Positions 13,670 to 24,467 are shown, counted from the stretch's first letter. The stretch is DNA of 55,419 bases from an uncultured Ruminococcus sp. (GCA_902787825.1 CADAHS010000019.1:1-55419); one strand, 5' to 3'. Translations and numbers: made by a program. The notes: generated from the letters alone by a model not told the origin.

Positions 13670-15421
13670 TCACCTTCCTAATTCAACAAGCATATTGTTA
13701 AGCCCTATCACTCTTGTGTACTCAACCTTGTCAGCCACGCTGTTTATCATTTTAAGATTTGAAAATTCCTCCGTATCGTCATCAACATTTGCAGGGTCAA
13801 ATATCACTCCGTTGTCACGCACAGAAAGCATCACCCTGTCATCAAGCACCTTGCAAAACAGATCTATCTGCGGGACCTTCGGGGCATTGTAACGTCGAAT
13901 ATGCTCGACCGTTTCTTCCGCAAGCAAGCCTGCATACTTTGCCTTTTGTTCATCAACAGAGTTTTCAAGGCAAAATGCGCTGATGCTTTCAGAAACACTG
14001 ACCGCAAAAGTCTTTTTTGCTTCAATGCTGACATCAAATACCGCACTGTTATCTGCGGATCTTTCAAAAAGAAATACGCCGCTGTATTTATCTTTTTTTG
14101 TACGGCAAATGATAAAGCTCACGACAAACGCTGCTGCCGCCGTAAGCATTTCCGAAAGAAACAGCGACCACCATATTCCCGTAACGCCAAACAGCTTTGA
14201 CATTGCATATGCAAGCGGAACAGTTATGACCATACCCCTCAGCAGCGTTATCATTATCGACAGCGGCTTGTGCTTTACCGACTGGAAGTAGTTCATCATA
14301 ATATAGCTTATCCCCATACCGATAAGGCTCAGCGAAAATATCCTCAAAGCCGGCACGCCAATAGCAAGCTTGCTTTCGGACTTTACCGAGAACACCGCAA
14401 GCACAGCTTCGGGGAAAATACAAACAAATGCTATGACCACAGCACAACAGCTCAGCACAAACGTAAATGTCTTTTTCAGTATGATTCCAATACCCTTGTT
14501 ATCCTTTTCACCGCTTAGCATACTCACTATCGGTGTCATAGTATCTGCGCCGCCGGATACAAACATTGATATGAACGTCAGCAGAAAATTGCACACCGAG
14601 AAGATAGATATGGCATCTGCGCCTCCGCTGCGAATAACTATCCTGTTGAGCAGTATCGCCTTTACAAACAAAAGCACAGTATTAAGCACCGATGATATGC
14701 CGCTTGCACAAAGCTGTGCAAGATCTTTCAGATCCTTTGCGCAGAGTCTTACGAACCTGAGCGTGCGCTTTTTATAGATACACAGATAGTAAAGCACCAT
14801 AAGCGACCCGACTGCGTATCCTGTCACCGTTGCAAGCGCAGCTCCCTTTATCCCCATACCGAATGCACTGATGTATACAACATCCATCACAAGATTTACT
14901 GCATTTGATACTATCAGTATCGCAGATGAGAATTTCGGCATACCGTCCACCCGCATCAGAAAAACAAACGTAGGAATGATTATGATGAACGAGCTTCCGT
15001 AGATGCTGTATGAAACATAATCGCTGACCATCTGCGTCAGTTTCTGCTCGTTGCAGATAAGCGAAACGATACCGTCTTTAAACACCGCTGCGACCACAGT
15101 GACAACAACTGATACTATCACTGCGCCGACTGCTGCAAGGGTAAAAAGCACATTTGCCTTTCGGCTGTCTCTTTCACCGAGCGCCCTTGAAATGCTTATC
15201 AGACCACCTATACCAAAAAGGAAAAACAATGCCTGAAAAAACAGTATCACAGGTTCTGCAAGATTGACAGCCGAAAGCGCATCTGGGTCAATAAGTCTTG
15301 AAACGATTATGCCGTCCACAAAAGATGCCAGCAGTATGGACATAGAACTAAGTATCGCAGGAAAAAGATATTCGTTGAATTTTTTCCCCAGCAGCACAGA
15401 GTTTGTTTTCAATATCTTCAT
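13670..15421 (-). CDS. MATE-family exporter with C-terminal GHKL ATPase-like domain
   Basis: The 583-residue protein starts at the ATG 15419-15421, overlapping the NRPS stop by four bases after GGAGGACAACAC. Residues 1-440 carry about twelve membrane segments typical of MATE/NorM multidrug and metabolite exporters (GIGGLISISRALGERDSRKA; LMRVDGMPKFSSAI). Residues 445-583 are soluble and resemble an RsbW-type HATPase_c_2 domain, with VRDNGVIFDPANVDDD as the G1-like box; the usual N-box Asn is not obvious. The protein probably exports the NRPS product and gives self-protection. The fused domain may couple transport to a regulator. Confidence 0.85.
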   Translation of the reverse strand: MKILKTNSVLLGKKFNEYLFPAILSSMSILLASFVDGIIVSRLIDPDALSAVNLAEPVILFFQALFFLFGIGGLISISRALGERDSRKANVLFTLAAVGAVIVSVVVTVVAAVFKDGIVSLICNEQKLTQMVSDYVSYSIYGSSFIIIIPTFVFLMRVDGMPKFSSAILIVSNAVNLVMDVVYISAFGMGIKGAALATVTGYAVGSLMVLYYLCIYKKRTLRFVRLCAKDLKDLAQLCASGISSVLNTVLLFVKAILLNRIVIRSGGADAISIFSVCNFLLTFISMFVSGGADTMTPIVSMLSGEKDNKGIGIILKKTFTFVLSCCAVVIAFVCIFPEAVLAVFSVKSESKLAIGVPALRIFSLSLIGMGISYIMMNYFQSVKHKPLSIMITLLRGMVITVPLAYAMSKLFGVTGIWWSLFLSEMLTAAAAFVVSFIICRTKKDKYSGVFLFERSADNSAVFDVSIEAKKTFAVSVSESISAFCLENSVDEQKAKYAGLLAEETVEHIRRYNAPKVPQIDLFCKVLDDRVMLSVRDNGVIFDPANVDDDTEEFSNLKMINSVADKVEYTRVIGLNNMLVELGR

Positions 15422-18400
15422 GTGTTGTCCTCCACATCAAAGAATCCAAGTCCGTTGAGCGCTTTAAGAAAGGCTGTGATATAACTGTCCGCCGTCATCG
15501 ACCAGTTAAAGCCGAGGCGATACAGACACTGTGTGGTATACTCATTTTCAGCACGGATCATCTCGACCTTTTTACTGCTGTCCTTATTGTCATAAGCAAG
15601 CAGAGTCGTGAGCAGTGCAGCTTTTTTCTTATCCCTTTGCACCGCCTTGACGCAGCTTTCAAATTCATCATCACCGCACAGCTTTATATCAAGTCCCAGC
15701 TGTTTCATTGTCAGTATTATATCGCCAAGCGGGATATAATGATTGTTGAACGGATGGAATATACAGCACTTATCATCTGTCGTACACAGTCTGAGTATTG
15801 CGTCCGCTGTTTCGTCTATCGGTGCAAGCTCAACAGGATAGCTCATCATCGAATACGGATATGCACCAATAACAAGAAAAGCCCTCAGTCTGCCCATAAA
15901 GCCGTTGGAAATAAAGTTTATCTGGAACTCTCCGTCGGTGGATCTCGGCGCAAGATTTCCCACACGCATTATCTTTGCTCTCAGCCCCTGCTTTATCGCC
16001 TCAAGAATGTATCTTTCAGCGAGGAACTTGCTTTTTACATAATCGTTGTCTATCATCTGTCCGAAATAGAAACTGCGCTCGTCAAGGCTCCTGTCCTTCG
16101 CAGGGTAGCCGTTGACTCTGTCGCCTGCAACACTTCCTGTTGATATCTGCACAAGCATACTGTTGTGCTTTTTACAAAACTCTATAATATTTCTTACTCC
16201 GCCTGTGTTGACACGCTCAATATCGTCAGTGTCCGAAAAATGCTTGACAAGCGCCGCACAGTTTATGACCGTATCTATCTTGCAGCCGTCAAGCTGTGTA
16301 AACCAATCGGTCGATGTAATATTTCCGTTGGCAATAAATATCCTTTTGCCGAACAGCTCGGAATAATCATTCTCAAAGTAGTAATAAAGCGTCCGCTTCA
16401 GCCTTTTCTCCGCAGAGTTGTCCCCGCCCCTGACAAGACACCACACCTTTGCATCACTGATTTCAAGGAAGCGCTTGAGTATGTGTATGCCAAGGAATCC
16501 CGTTACGCCCATCAGCATCAGATTACCGATTTCATTTTTCTGCTTTGAACCTTCATCAAAAACGTTTGATCTGAGAATATCATCAAAAGCGCTGTAATCA
16601 TAGTCTGATATCCCGTCATCAGCGTCCTGCCTGCCGTCAGCTTTTCTTGCAAGCGCACGGGGAGTTTTCAGCGCAAATATGTCTGTATAGGATATTTCAA
16701 GACCCTTCTCGTTTGCCTTTACAAGCACACTTGTTACCGTGAGTGAGGTCCCTCCGAGATCGAAGAAACTGCTTTGTGCGCCAACCTTGTCAGTTCCCAG
16801 TACCTCTGCAAAAATATCGCACAGCAGCTTTTCTGTTTCATTTGCAGGCTCGCTTATTTCCGGTACAAATGAAAGGTACGGCTTTGGCAGAGATCGAACA
16901 TCGGTCTTTCCGTTCGGTGTCTGAGGCATAGTATCCATTCTTATCAGGCAGGTAGGTATCATATATGCAGCAAGCCTTTTTGATATATGCTCACGAACGA
17001 TCTCAGGTGTTATACTGCTGTCTGCGCAGTAGTATGCGCAAAGATGTTCTGCCGAATTGATCTTTCCTATTATAGCCACCGCCTGCTTTACGCCGTCAAG
17101 CGACAGGATAGATTTTTCCACCTCGCCAAGCTCTATTCGCAGCCCTCTGAGCTTTACCTGATCGTCGTTTCTTCCGAGTATCACTATGTCGCCGTTTTCT
17201 GTCCAGCGTGCACGGTCGCCTGTTTTATATATCCTTTCGCCGCCAAATTCCGCAAAGCTCTTTGCAGTAAGCTCAGCAGCGTTCAGATAGCCCTTTGCTA
17301 CACCGGCTCCACCGACATACAGCTCTCCAACCGCACCCTGCGGCAGCAGGTTCCCGTCCTGATCGACGATATACTCATTCACGTTCAGCAAAGGCTTGCC
17401 TACACATATCTCACTTTGATCGGTAAGCTCCTTTGCATTGCATGAAACCGTTATCTCGGTCGGACCGTAGGTGTTGAATATCCTTGCCTTTGTGACCGCT
17501 TTAAGCTCGCTGAGCAGCCTTGGCGAATACTTCTCACCGCCGCACATTATGACACGGCAGTTTGCAAGTGCTTTTCTGAAGCTGTCAAGCAGCATATACT
17601 GTTCAAGTCTTGACGGTGTTGCATTGAAAACATCTGCGTGCGTTTTCTCAAACAAAGCACACAAAAGCTGTGGATCCTTGGTTTGAGCTTCGTCTGCAAG
17701 CACAAGTGTAAGTCCGCTGCAAAGCGCTGCGGCAGTTTCCTTCAGCGACATATCAAACGATACCGTTGTAACCGAAACATAAACGCTTCCCTCATTAGCC
17801 GCAGCATTTATATGTGTGTTTTCTTCAAAAGGCGTAAGATAATTTGCGATAGAGCCGTGGCTGACCTCAACGCCCTTTGGTCTGCCCGTCGAGCCTGAGG
17901 TGTATATAAGATAAGCTGTGTCCTCTGGCGTAACGCCGCTGTCAGGAGCCTGCGTGTTTGTACACTTAACAAGCTGCTCAATGATTATCTCGTTATCATA
18001 GCCCTTGGGAGAATCTGTGATGATATATTTTGCACCGCTGTTTTCAATGATATATTCGATTCGCTCCTGCGGATACTGGGTGTCACACGGAATGTATGCA
18101 CCGCCTGCCTTGAGCACGGCGTACATAGCAATTATCTGTCTGCTGGTCCTTGGCAGAAGTATCGCAACTGTGTCGCCCCGTCCGACTCCAAGCTGTGCAA
18201 GTCCGTTGGCTGCGGCGTTCATAACACTGTCAAGCTGTGCATAGGTATAGCTCGCATCGCAGGCAATGAGCGCTGTTTTTTCGGGGTGCTTTTGCGCCTG
18301 TGCCTCAAACAGCTTGTGAAACAGCCTTATTGGTATCTCCCTTTTACCCGTGCAGGCAAAAGCTTCAAGGCGCTGTTTTTCCTCATCGGATATCATGCTT

Positions 18401-21400
18401 ATACCGCACAATTTCTGCGTGGAGTCTGCAATGATGTTCACAGCAGTCCTGGCTATTGCGCTTGAGAGCTTACCGGCAAGCTTGTGACTGTACAGAGCAG
18501 TGTTATACTGAACTATAACAGCGATCTTGTCATTGCCGCTGTACTCGATATGAACAGACAGACTGAACTTTGGAGCAGGCGGTATTATCATCTTCTCGCA
18601 AACTGCTTCGCCCTCAACGACCAGCTCTTCATCTATACCGAGCTGGCAGGCATAGTTTATCTTTGACGCAAAGCCATACTTGTCCGAGAGCTTTATAAGC
18701 GGATAAACACTGTTTCTCTGTGCTGCGGTGATCTCAGAGGCTGTATCGCTCACGAACTGAAGTGCAGTCCTCTGAGTATCTATCACAGCGTGCAGGGGCA
18801 GTGTCTTTACGAACATACCTACCGTGTCAAGATACTTTACGTCCGCTCTGACTCCCGAAATCATCGACATATACACCTGCCTGTCGCCTGTGTATCGGCT
18901 GACGGCATACTGCGAGGCAGCAAGAAAGAGCGCTGCTGGTGTTACTGAGTTTTCACGGCAAAAGCTCTCAACGTCTGCTCTGTCAACAAGGTACTGCGCT
19001 TCACCGAGGCTGCCGCTGTACGGATCGCAGTTAAGATCGGGCGTGATGTCACTGGCATTTTCAAAATCCTCGAACAGCGCCTCATAATACCGTTTTGCCG
19101 CCTTTGCCTTTTCACTTTTTTCAAGCACTGACTGCTCAGCGATATATTCATAGTACGAGCGGTCTGTTTCAGGCTCTGTGCCGTTTTCATATATTTCGGC
19201 GAGCTTGCGCATGAATATGGAAAGTGATATCCCGTCCATGATCATGTGGTGAACATCAAACAGCAGCACAACGCTATCCTCTGTCTTTATTATCTGCGCC
19301 CTGAAAAGCGGTCCCCTGCTCAGACTGAATGGCTTTACAAAGTCTGTCATATGCTGAGCCAGCTCATCTTTTCCAAGAGCTATCACCTGAACATCAGCCT
19401 TAAAATCAGGTATAGGCGACTGAATGTATTCTTTTTCGTCAAGGGTTATTTTTGAGCACAGCACAGGGGTCGCATCTATCAGCTTTTCAAGTGAGCTTTT
19501 CAGTTTTGCTGCGTCGGTATTTTTCGCAAAGGTATAAGCTATCGGAATATTGAAAATAAGTGAATCCGGATGCTTCATACTGTCAATATACACACCCAGC
19601 TGCTGCGCACAAAGCGGTGCACTGTCAAGTGGTTTTTGCTTTGCATCTCTGCTGAGTTGCCTGCCCGAACCGATAAGACTGTCTATGATAAGCTCCTCCA
19701 GCGTCATCAGCGTACAGTGTTGGTCCATAAGCTCGGTAACGCCGACCTTCAAGCCGTATTTTTCGTACACCTTTGCTGCGAGCATTATCGTTGTCAGCGA
19801 GGTAAGACCCAGTGATACAAGGTTTTCGCTCACACTTGAACACTCAAAGCCGGTTATCTCACCTACCATTGCGCACAGTGCCTTTTCAAGCGAATTGAGC
19901 TGTCTTGACTCAGCATTTTCGCTGCTTTGGACAGTCGGCTTTGGCAGCCTTCTCTTATCGACCTTACCGTTCGGAGTGATAGGTATGCTGTCTATCTGCA
20001 TTGTGACAGACGGCACCATATAGCCCGGAAGCTCCTCGGAAATAAACTCTGAAAGAGCGTGGACATCTACTTTGTTGTGCGATACGACATAAGCGACCAC
20101 AGCCTTTCCGCCGCTGGGTATCTCCGCAGCGATAACGCTTGCATCGGTTATACCGTCATATTCCCTGATGCGTCTTTCTATTTCCGTCAGCTCGATACGA
20201 AAGCCCCTTATCTTGACCTGCTCGTCACGTCTTCCGACAAACTGGATATTTCCATCTGAAAGATAGCGGCAGACATCTCCGGTGAGATACATTTTTTCAT
20301 ATCCGTCTATCGCAAAAATATTATTGTCGATAAACTTTTGCTTTGTCAGCTCATCACGACCGAGATAGCCTCTGCTCACAGGCAAGCCCGAGATCACAAG
20401 CTCACCCACAGCGCCCGGGGGCAGAAGCCGCCCGTTCTTGTCAAGAATATATATGTCGCAGTTGCCAAAGCTCTTTCCGATAGGAACGCTCTCGTACATT
20501 CTGTCCACCTTGTAGTCGCTGACATATATCGTGCACTCTGTCGGACCGTAAGTGTTGACAAAGTCAAACTGAGGCGGCTGACACGGTACGAGCTTTTCGC
20601 CGCCAACGGTGAACGTTCTCATATAAGGACTTTGCGGATATGCAGTGATATACTGTCTGCCAAGCTGGGTCGTGCAGTCCATCATCGTTATCCTGTTGCC
20701 AATGACAAATTCGTTCAGCCCGATAAGGTCCAGCCTTGTTTCCTCGGGGACGATATAAACAGCTGCTCCGCTTGTAAGCGCAGGATAAAGATCCTGCATC
20801 GAAGCGTCAAAGCCGAATGCACCGTAAGCAGCAAACCTGTCTTTTTCGCTCACACCGAAACGCTCACAGAATGATATGCAGAAATTCACGAGATTTGCGT
20901 GTTCGAGCATGCAGCCCTTTGGCTTGCCTGTTGAACCCGATGTATATATGAGCGCAAAAAGTGTATGCGCATCAGGCTCATCAAGTACAGTATCGTTATC
21001 CTCGGGCAGACCGTAAATGCTGCCGGCAGATATAACGGTGCCGCTGAAACCCGGGATCAGCGCAGCAAGCTCGTCATCTGCAATAACGACCTTTGCCTTT
21101 GAATCCTCAAGCATAAACTCAAGCCGGTCCTGTGGATAATTACTGTCAAGCGGCTGGCAAGCGCCGCCTGCCTTCATCACAGCAAGCGTGCAGATCGGGA
21201 ACAGCTCACAGCGCTTTACCATTATTCCCACAGGCTGCTCTTTTCTGACACCCTTTCTTGCAAGCAGCTTTGCAAGGTTTTCACTGTATCGGTCAAGCTG
21301 TGAATAGGTAAGGCTCTTGTCCTTGAAGCAGACTGCGATATTGTCCGGGTGTGCACTGACCTGCCTTCTGAAAAGATCAACAATGGTAAGGCTGCGGTCA

Positions 21401-24369
21401 AAATCGACCTTGTTGTCATTCGCCATGCGGTAAAACTCTTTTTCACGCTCACCGCAAAGCGCTATCTCGCAAAGCTTGCTGCATTCTGTCAGACCCTTGA
21501 CGATGTTAATGTACATATGCGCAAAGTTATCTATCGTCTGCTCAAGATAAAGGTCTTTTCTGTACTCAAAAGACAGCGTGTAACTGCCGCATTGCTTGAA
21601 AACATCAAGTGACAGCTTCGCCATAGCATCACCTGTTTTGTGCATACGGCGTGTTATTGTTTTTCCGCCGATGTCAACACCTGCGAACATCTCACCCTGA
21701 TAAACGAACAGTATATCCGAGCTCACATTATACTCTCCGGCAAGCTGCACTATCGAAACAAGATCGTTATCCAGACTCTCAAAAAGCGTGTTCTGCACCC
21801 TCGACAGATAGCTGTCAACGTTTTCATTGTCATCGGTTTTTATGCACAGCGGCAGAGTATGCACAAGCATTCCGAAGGTGTTTTTCAGCTCCGGGATATG
21901 CCTGCCGTTTTCAACTGCGCACAGCAAAGCAAGCTCCTGCCCCGACTGCTTTGCAAGAGCATATGAAAACGCACCGAGAAACAGCGTGTTCTCGGTTATA
22001 CCATACTTTTTGCAGATCTCACCGATCTTCGCCGCATCGGTATAGCTGCTCAGATCGTATCTGATGATACCTCCGTTTTTTTCGGGAGCATCGGCTATCT
22101 CATCGGGAATTATGTTGGAATCGACCTCAACTCCCGAAAGCATATCCTCAAAGAACTTCCTGCACTCATCGAGCCTGCTGCTTTTTTTCAGCTCCTGCTC
22201 ATAAGTGCTGACCATAAAGCTGTTGACGATCTCCTTTTGCGGCGTTTTGCCATTGTATATAAGTGCGAGGTTTTTTACAAACAGCGACTCCGACGTTCCA
22301 TCTGTGATAAGGTGATGAATGTCACTGAAATATACCACACCATCAGGTGTCTCGTACACAGCGAACCTGAAAAGCGGACCGTTTTCAAGATCAAACGGCT
22401 TTACAAATCCACGGCACAGCTCGTCAATGTCCGTCTGCTGCGTTCTGATAACAGGGACATCTATCTGCATTCCGCTCACAGGAACGATGCAAGGCTCGCC
22501 GCCAACGATCCTTGCGCAGACCTTCATAAACGGATAAAGCTCTGCGGTTCGCTTTACCGCATCAGCAAGCTTGTGTGCATCTATGCCCATAGCCTTTTCA
22601 AAGAACATACTTGCAGGGTTGTTGTACTCAAGACTGTTGACATCATGTATGCCTGCAAGATAGATCCCCAGCTGCGGATCCGTCATCGGATAAGCGTCCA
22701 TGCGTTTATAAACGAGATCTGTTTTTTTCTCTTTGCGAAGGCACTTTGCGATCTCACACGGCGTTCTTTTTTCAAATATCTGCTTAGCTGTTACACTGTG
22801 ACCCGACAGGTGTTCCTGAAGCATTACGCTTTTTATCGAGTCGCCGCCAAGCGCAAAAAAGTCATCGTCCACGCCGACTCTTTCAAGTCCGAGCAGATCC
22901 TCAAAAGCCTTGCAGACGAGCTTTTCCTCCTCAGTCTGTGCAGCTTTGTATTCTATCGCAAAATCCTCGGCTCTCGGTGCCTGCAAAGCCTTTCTGTCCA
23001 GCTTGCCGTTTGGCGTCATCGGGAACTCATCGACTCTGACGATAAATCTTGGGATCATATACGACGGCAGCGCCTTTGCAAGCTCCCCTCTTATCTGCTT
23101 GTCAGACAGCTTCTCGTGTGCCGTGTAGTATCCGCAGATATAAGTCTGCCCATTGTTGTCAGTAAAGCTCTTCACTACGGCATTGTCTATCCCCTCAACT
23201 TTTGAAAGGACGACCTCGACCTCACCCATTTCCACACGCTGACCGTTGACCTTTACCATCCAGTCCTTGCGGTTTACATAAATGATATTTCCGTTTTTGT
23301 CTTTTTTGGCTATATCACCCGTGTGCAGCAGCCTTTTGTCCGTGTCATCAGTGCTGAACGGGTTATCGGTAAAGACCTTTGCCGTAAGCTCAGGCAGATT
23401 TATGTAACCCCTTGCCATCGTTCCGCTTATGCAAAGCTCGCCCTGCTCACCGTCAGCGACCTGCTTGCCGTTGCTGTCCAGAATATAAGCCTTATATCCG
23501 TCAAGCGGTCTGCCTATGGGGGTGTTATCATAAGCCTTATCAAGCTCAAATGTTAGCGCTATGCTCAGAAGCTCACTTAGTCCATAGGCGTTTTTTATTG
23601 CGCTATACGGGCTGAATACACCGCTTATACGCTCTCCGCCGCTGTTTATGAGTCTCAGCGTACTCTTTCTGACAGGCAGCCTTTTGAGCAGCTGCGGACT
23701 GATAACAGATGATGTTATGCCGTGAGTGTCTATGTATTCATCTATAAACGAGATGTCTTTTCTTTGTTCTTCAGTCAGAATGTGTATCTGTGCGCCTGCC
23801 CAGAGGCTCGTCATTATATCGCACGAAGATATGGCAAAGCTGAACGGCGTAACGCTCATTTGTACATCATCTGCGCCGCAGCCTACCTCAAGCTGTCTTA
23901 TAACAGTACTTGTAAACGAAAAATGATCGTGTATAATGCCCTTCGGGTTTCCGGTCGAACCTGAGGTATAGATAACAACAGCAGCGTCCTGCATAGATAT
24001 TTCAGGCAAAACCTCCGCAGGCTGCTCGCCGCTGATACCTTCAAGAAAAGCATCATCAATGATAAGATCAGCACCGCTGTCCTTTCTTATGTACTCAACT
24101 CTGTCTTTTGGGTAGCCTGCCGACAAAGGCGCGTACGCAGCGCCCGATTTCAGCACTCCGATGATTGCGGCTATATACATATTGCTGCGTTCAAGAACGA
24201 TAGGATATATCTTTTCTTTTTCAGCGCCGTTTCTTATCAGCCTTGCCGCTATTTTTGAGCTAAGCTCGTCAAGCTGACGGTATGTCAGGCGCTCATCGCC
24301 GCAAACAAGTGCTGTCTTATCCGGCTCGTTATCAACTATATTTGTAAACCTGCGGACAAAGTTTTCCAT
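15418..24369 (-). CDS. Three-module NRPS with terminal thioester reductase (predicted acyl-dipeptide aldehyde synthetase)
   Basis: The 2,983-residue enzyme has this order: A1 (core YTSGSTGNPKG near residue 133), PCP1 (FFALGGDSIKS, Ser near 510), C1 (HHLITDG near 685), A2 (YTSGSTGKPKG near 1140), PCP2 (SLGLTSLTT near 1520), C2 (HHMIMDG near 1706), A3 (YTSGSTGRPKG near 2157), PCP3 (FFDLGGTSLT near 2540) and a reductase (GVTGFLGIHIL near 2620; YVKSK catalytic pair near 2777). There is no condensation domain before A1 and no thioesterase, epimerase or MbtH. By hand alignment to GrsA, A1 has Ala in place of the amino-binding Asp235 (code AICVISASI), so it probably loads a fatty or keto acid. A2 reads DAQDFVTIY (Gln/Glu-like start) and A3 DMKNICTVS. 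Reductive release would give a peptide aldehyde or alcohol, as in reported gut Clostridia NRPS-reductase clusters such as the R. bromii ruminopeptin type. Confidence 0.93.
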   Translation of the reverse strand: MENFVRRFTNIVDNEPDKTALVCGDERLTYRQLDELSSKIAARLIRNGAEKEKIYPIVLERSNMYIAAIIGVLKSGAAYAPLSAGYPKDRVEYIRKDSGADLIIDDAFLEGISGEQPAEVLPEISMQDAAVVIYTSGSTGNPKGIIHDHFSFTSTVIRQLEVGCGADDVQMSVTPFSFAISSCDIMTSLWAGAQIHILTEEQRKDISFIDEYIDTHGITSSVISPQLLKRLPVRKSTLRLINSGGERISGVFSPYSAIKNAYGLSELLSIALTFELDKAYDNTPIGRPLDGYKAYILDSNGKQVADGEQGELCISGTMARGYINLPELTAKVFTDNPFSTDDTDKRLLHTGDIAKKDKNGNIIYVNRKDWMVKVNGQRVEMGEVEVVLSKVEGIDNAVVKSFTDNNGQTYICGYYTAHEKLSDKQIRGELAKALPSYMIPRFIVRVDEFPMTPNGKLDRKALQAPRAEDFAIEYKAAQTEEEKLVCKAFEDLLGLERVGVDDDFFALGGDSIKSVMLQEHLSGHSVTAKQIFEKRTPCEIAKCLRKEKKTDLVYKRMDAYPMTDPQLGIYLAGIHDVNSLEYNNPASMFFEKAMGIDAHKLADAVKRTAELYPFMKVCARIVGGEPCIVPVSGMQIDVPVIRTQQTDIDELCRGFVKPFDLENGPLFRFAVYETPDGVVYFSDIHHLITDGTSESLFVKNLALIYNGKTPQKEIVNSFMVSTYEQELKKSSRLDECRKFFEDMLSGVEVDSNIIPDEIADAPEKNGGIIRYDLSSYTDAAKIGEICKKYGITENTLFLGAFSYALAKQSGQELALLCAVENGRHIPELKNTFGMLVHTLPLCIKTDDNENVDSYLSRVQNTLFESLDNDLVSIVQLAGEYNVSSDILFVYQGEMFAGVDIGGKTITRRMHKTGDAMAKLSLDVFKQCGSYTLSFEYRKDLYLEQTIDNFAHMYINIVKGLTECSKLCEIALCGEREKEFYRMANDNKVDFDRSLTIVDLFRRQVSAHPDNIAVCFKDKSLTYSQLDRYSENLAKLLARKGVRKEQPVGIMVKRCELFPICTLAVMKAGGACQPLDSNYPQDRLEFMLEDSKAKVVIADDELAALIPGFSGTVISAGSIYGLPEDNDTVLDEPDAHTLFALIYTSGSTGKPKGCMLEHANLVNFCISFCERFGVSEKDRFAAYGAFGFDASMQDLYPALTSGAAVYIVPEETRLDLIGLNEFVIGNRITMMDCTTQLGRQYITAYPQSPYMRTFTVGGEKLVPCQPPQFDFVNTYGPTECTIYVSDYKVDRMYESVPIGKSFGNCDIYILDKNGRLLPPGAVGELVISGLPVSRGYLGRDELTKQKFIDNNIFAIDGYEKMYLTGDVCRYLSDGNIQFVGRRDEQVKIRGFRIELTEIERRIREYDGITDASVIAAEIPSGGKAVVAYVVSHNKVDVHALSEFISEELPGYMVPSVTMQIDSIPITPNGKVDKRRLPKPTVQSSENAESRQLNSLEKALCAMVGEITGFECSSVSENLVSLGLTSLTTIMLAAKVYEKYGLKVGVTELMDQHCTLMTLEELIIDSLIGSGRQLSRDAKQKPLDSAPLCAQQLGVYIDSMKHPDSLIFNIPIAYTFAKNTDAAKLKSSLEKLIDATPVLCSKITLDEKEYIQSPIPDFKADVQVIALGKDELAQHMTDFVKPFSLSRGPLFRAQIIKTEDSVVLLFDVHHMIMDGISLSIFMRKLAEIYENGTEPETDRSYYEYIAEQSVLEKSEKAKAAKRYYEALFEDFENASDITPDLNCDPYSGSLGEAQYLVDRADVESFCRENSVTPAALFLAASQYAVSRYTGDRQVYMSMISGVRADVKYLDTVGMFVKTLPLHAVIDTQRTALQFVSDTASEITAAQRNSVYPLIKLSDKYGFASKINYACQLGIDEELVVEGEAVCEKMIIPPAPKFSLSVHIEYSGNDKIAVIVQYNTALYSHKLAGKLSSAIARTAVNIIADSTQKLCGISMISDEEKQRLEAFACTGKREIPIRLFHKLFEAQAQKHPEKTALIACDASYTYAQLDSVMNAAANGLAQLGVGRGDTVAILLPRTSRQIIAMYAVLKAGGAYIPCDTQYPQERIEYIIENSGAKYIITDSPKGYDNEIIIEQLVKCTNTQAPDSGVTPEDTAYLIYTSGSTGRPKGVEVSHGSIANYLTPFEENTHINAAANEGSVYVSVTTVSFDMSLKETAAALCSGLTLVLADEAQTKDPQLLCALFEKTHADVFNATPSRLEQYMLLDSFRKALANCRVIMCGGEKYSPRLLSELKAVTKARIFNTYGPTEITVSCNAKELTDQSEICVGKPLLNVNEYIVDQDGNLLPQGAVGELYVGGAGVAKGYLNAAELTAKSFAEFGGERIYKTGDRARWTENGDIVILGRNDDQVKLRGLRIELGEVEKSILSLDGVKQAVAIIGKINSAEHLCAYYCADSSITPEIVREHISKRLAAYMIPTCLIRMDTMPQTPNGKTDVRSLPKPYLSFVPEISEPANETEKLLCDIFAEVLGTDKVGAQSSFFDLGGTSLTVTSVLVKANEKGLEISYTDIFALKTPRALARKADGRQDADDGISDYDYSAFDDILRSNVFDEGSKQKNEIGNLMLMGVTGFLGIHILKRFLEISDAKVWCLVRGGDNSAEKRLKRTLYYYFENDYSELFGKRIFIANGNITSTDWFTQLDGCKIDTVINCAALVKHFSDTDDIERVNTGGVRNIIEFCKKHNSMLVQISTGSVAGDRVNGYPAKDRSLDERSFYFGQMIDNDYVKSKFLAERYILEAIKQGLRAKIMRVGNLAPRSTDGEFQINFISNGFMGRLRAFLVIGAYPYSMMSYPVELAPIDETADAILRLCTTDDKCCIFHPFNNHYIPLGDIILTMKQLGLDIKLCGDDEFESCVKAVQRDKKKAALLTTLLAYDNKDSSKKVEMIRAENEYTTQCLYRLGFNWSMTADSYITAFLKALNGLGFFDVEDNT

Positions 24370-24467
24370 ATCGAGACTCCTTTTCTATTAAAAAAATCGT
24401 GATCATTAAAGCCTGCTGATCAGCCCATTCAGGCAGATATACTCAAAAGCGTTTAAAACACACATTA

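Noticed and set aside
15418-24369. Long plus-strand frames across the NRPS gene
   Set aside because: They are shadows of the GC-biased minus-strand gene; none has a ribosome site or recognisable domain.
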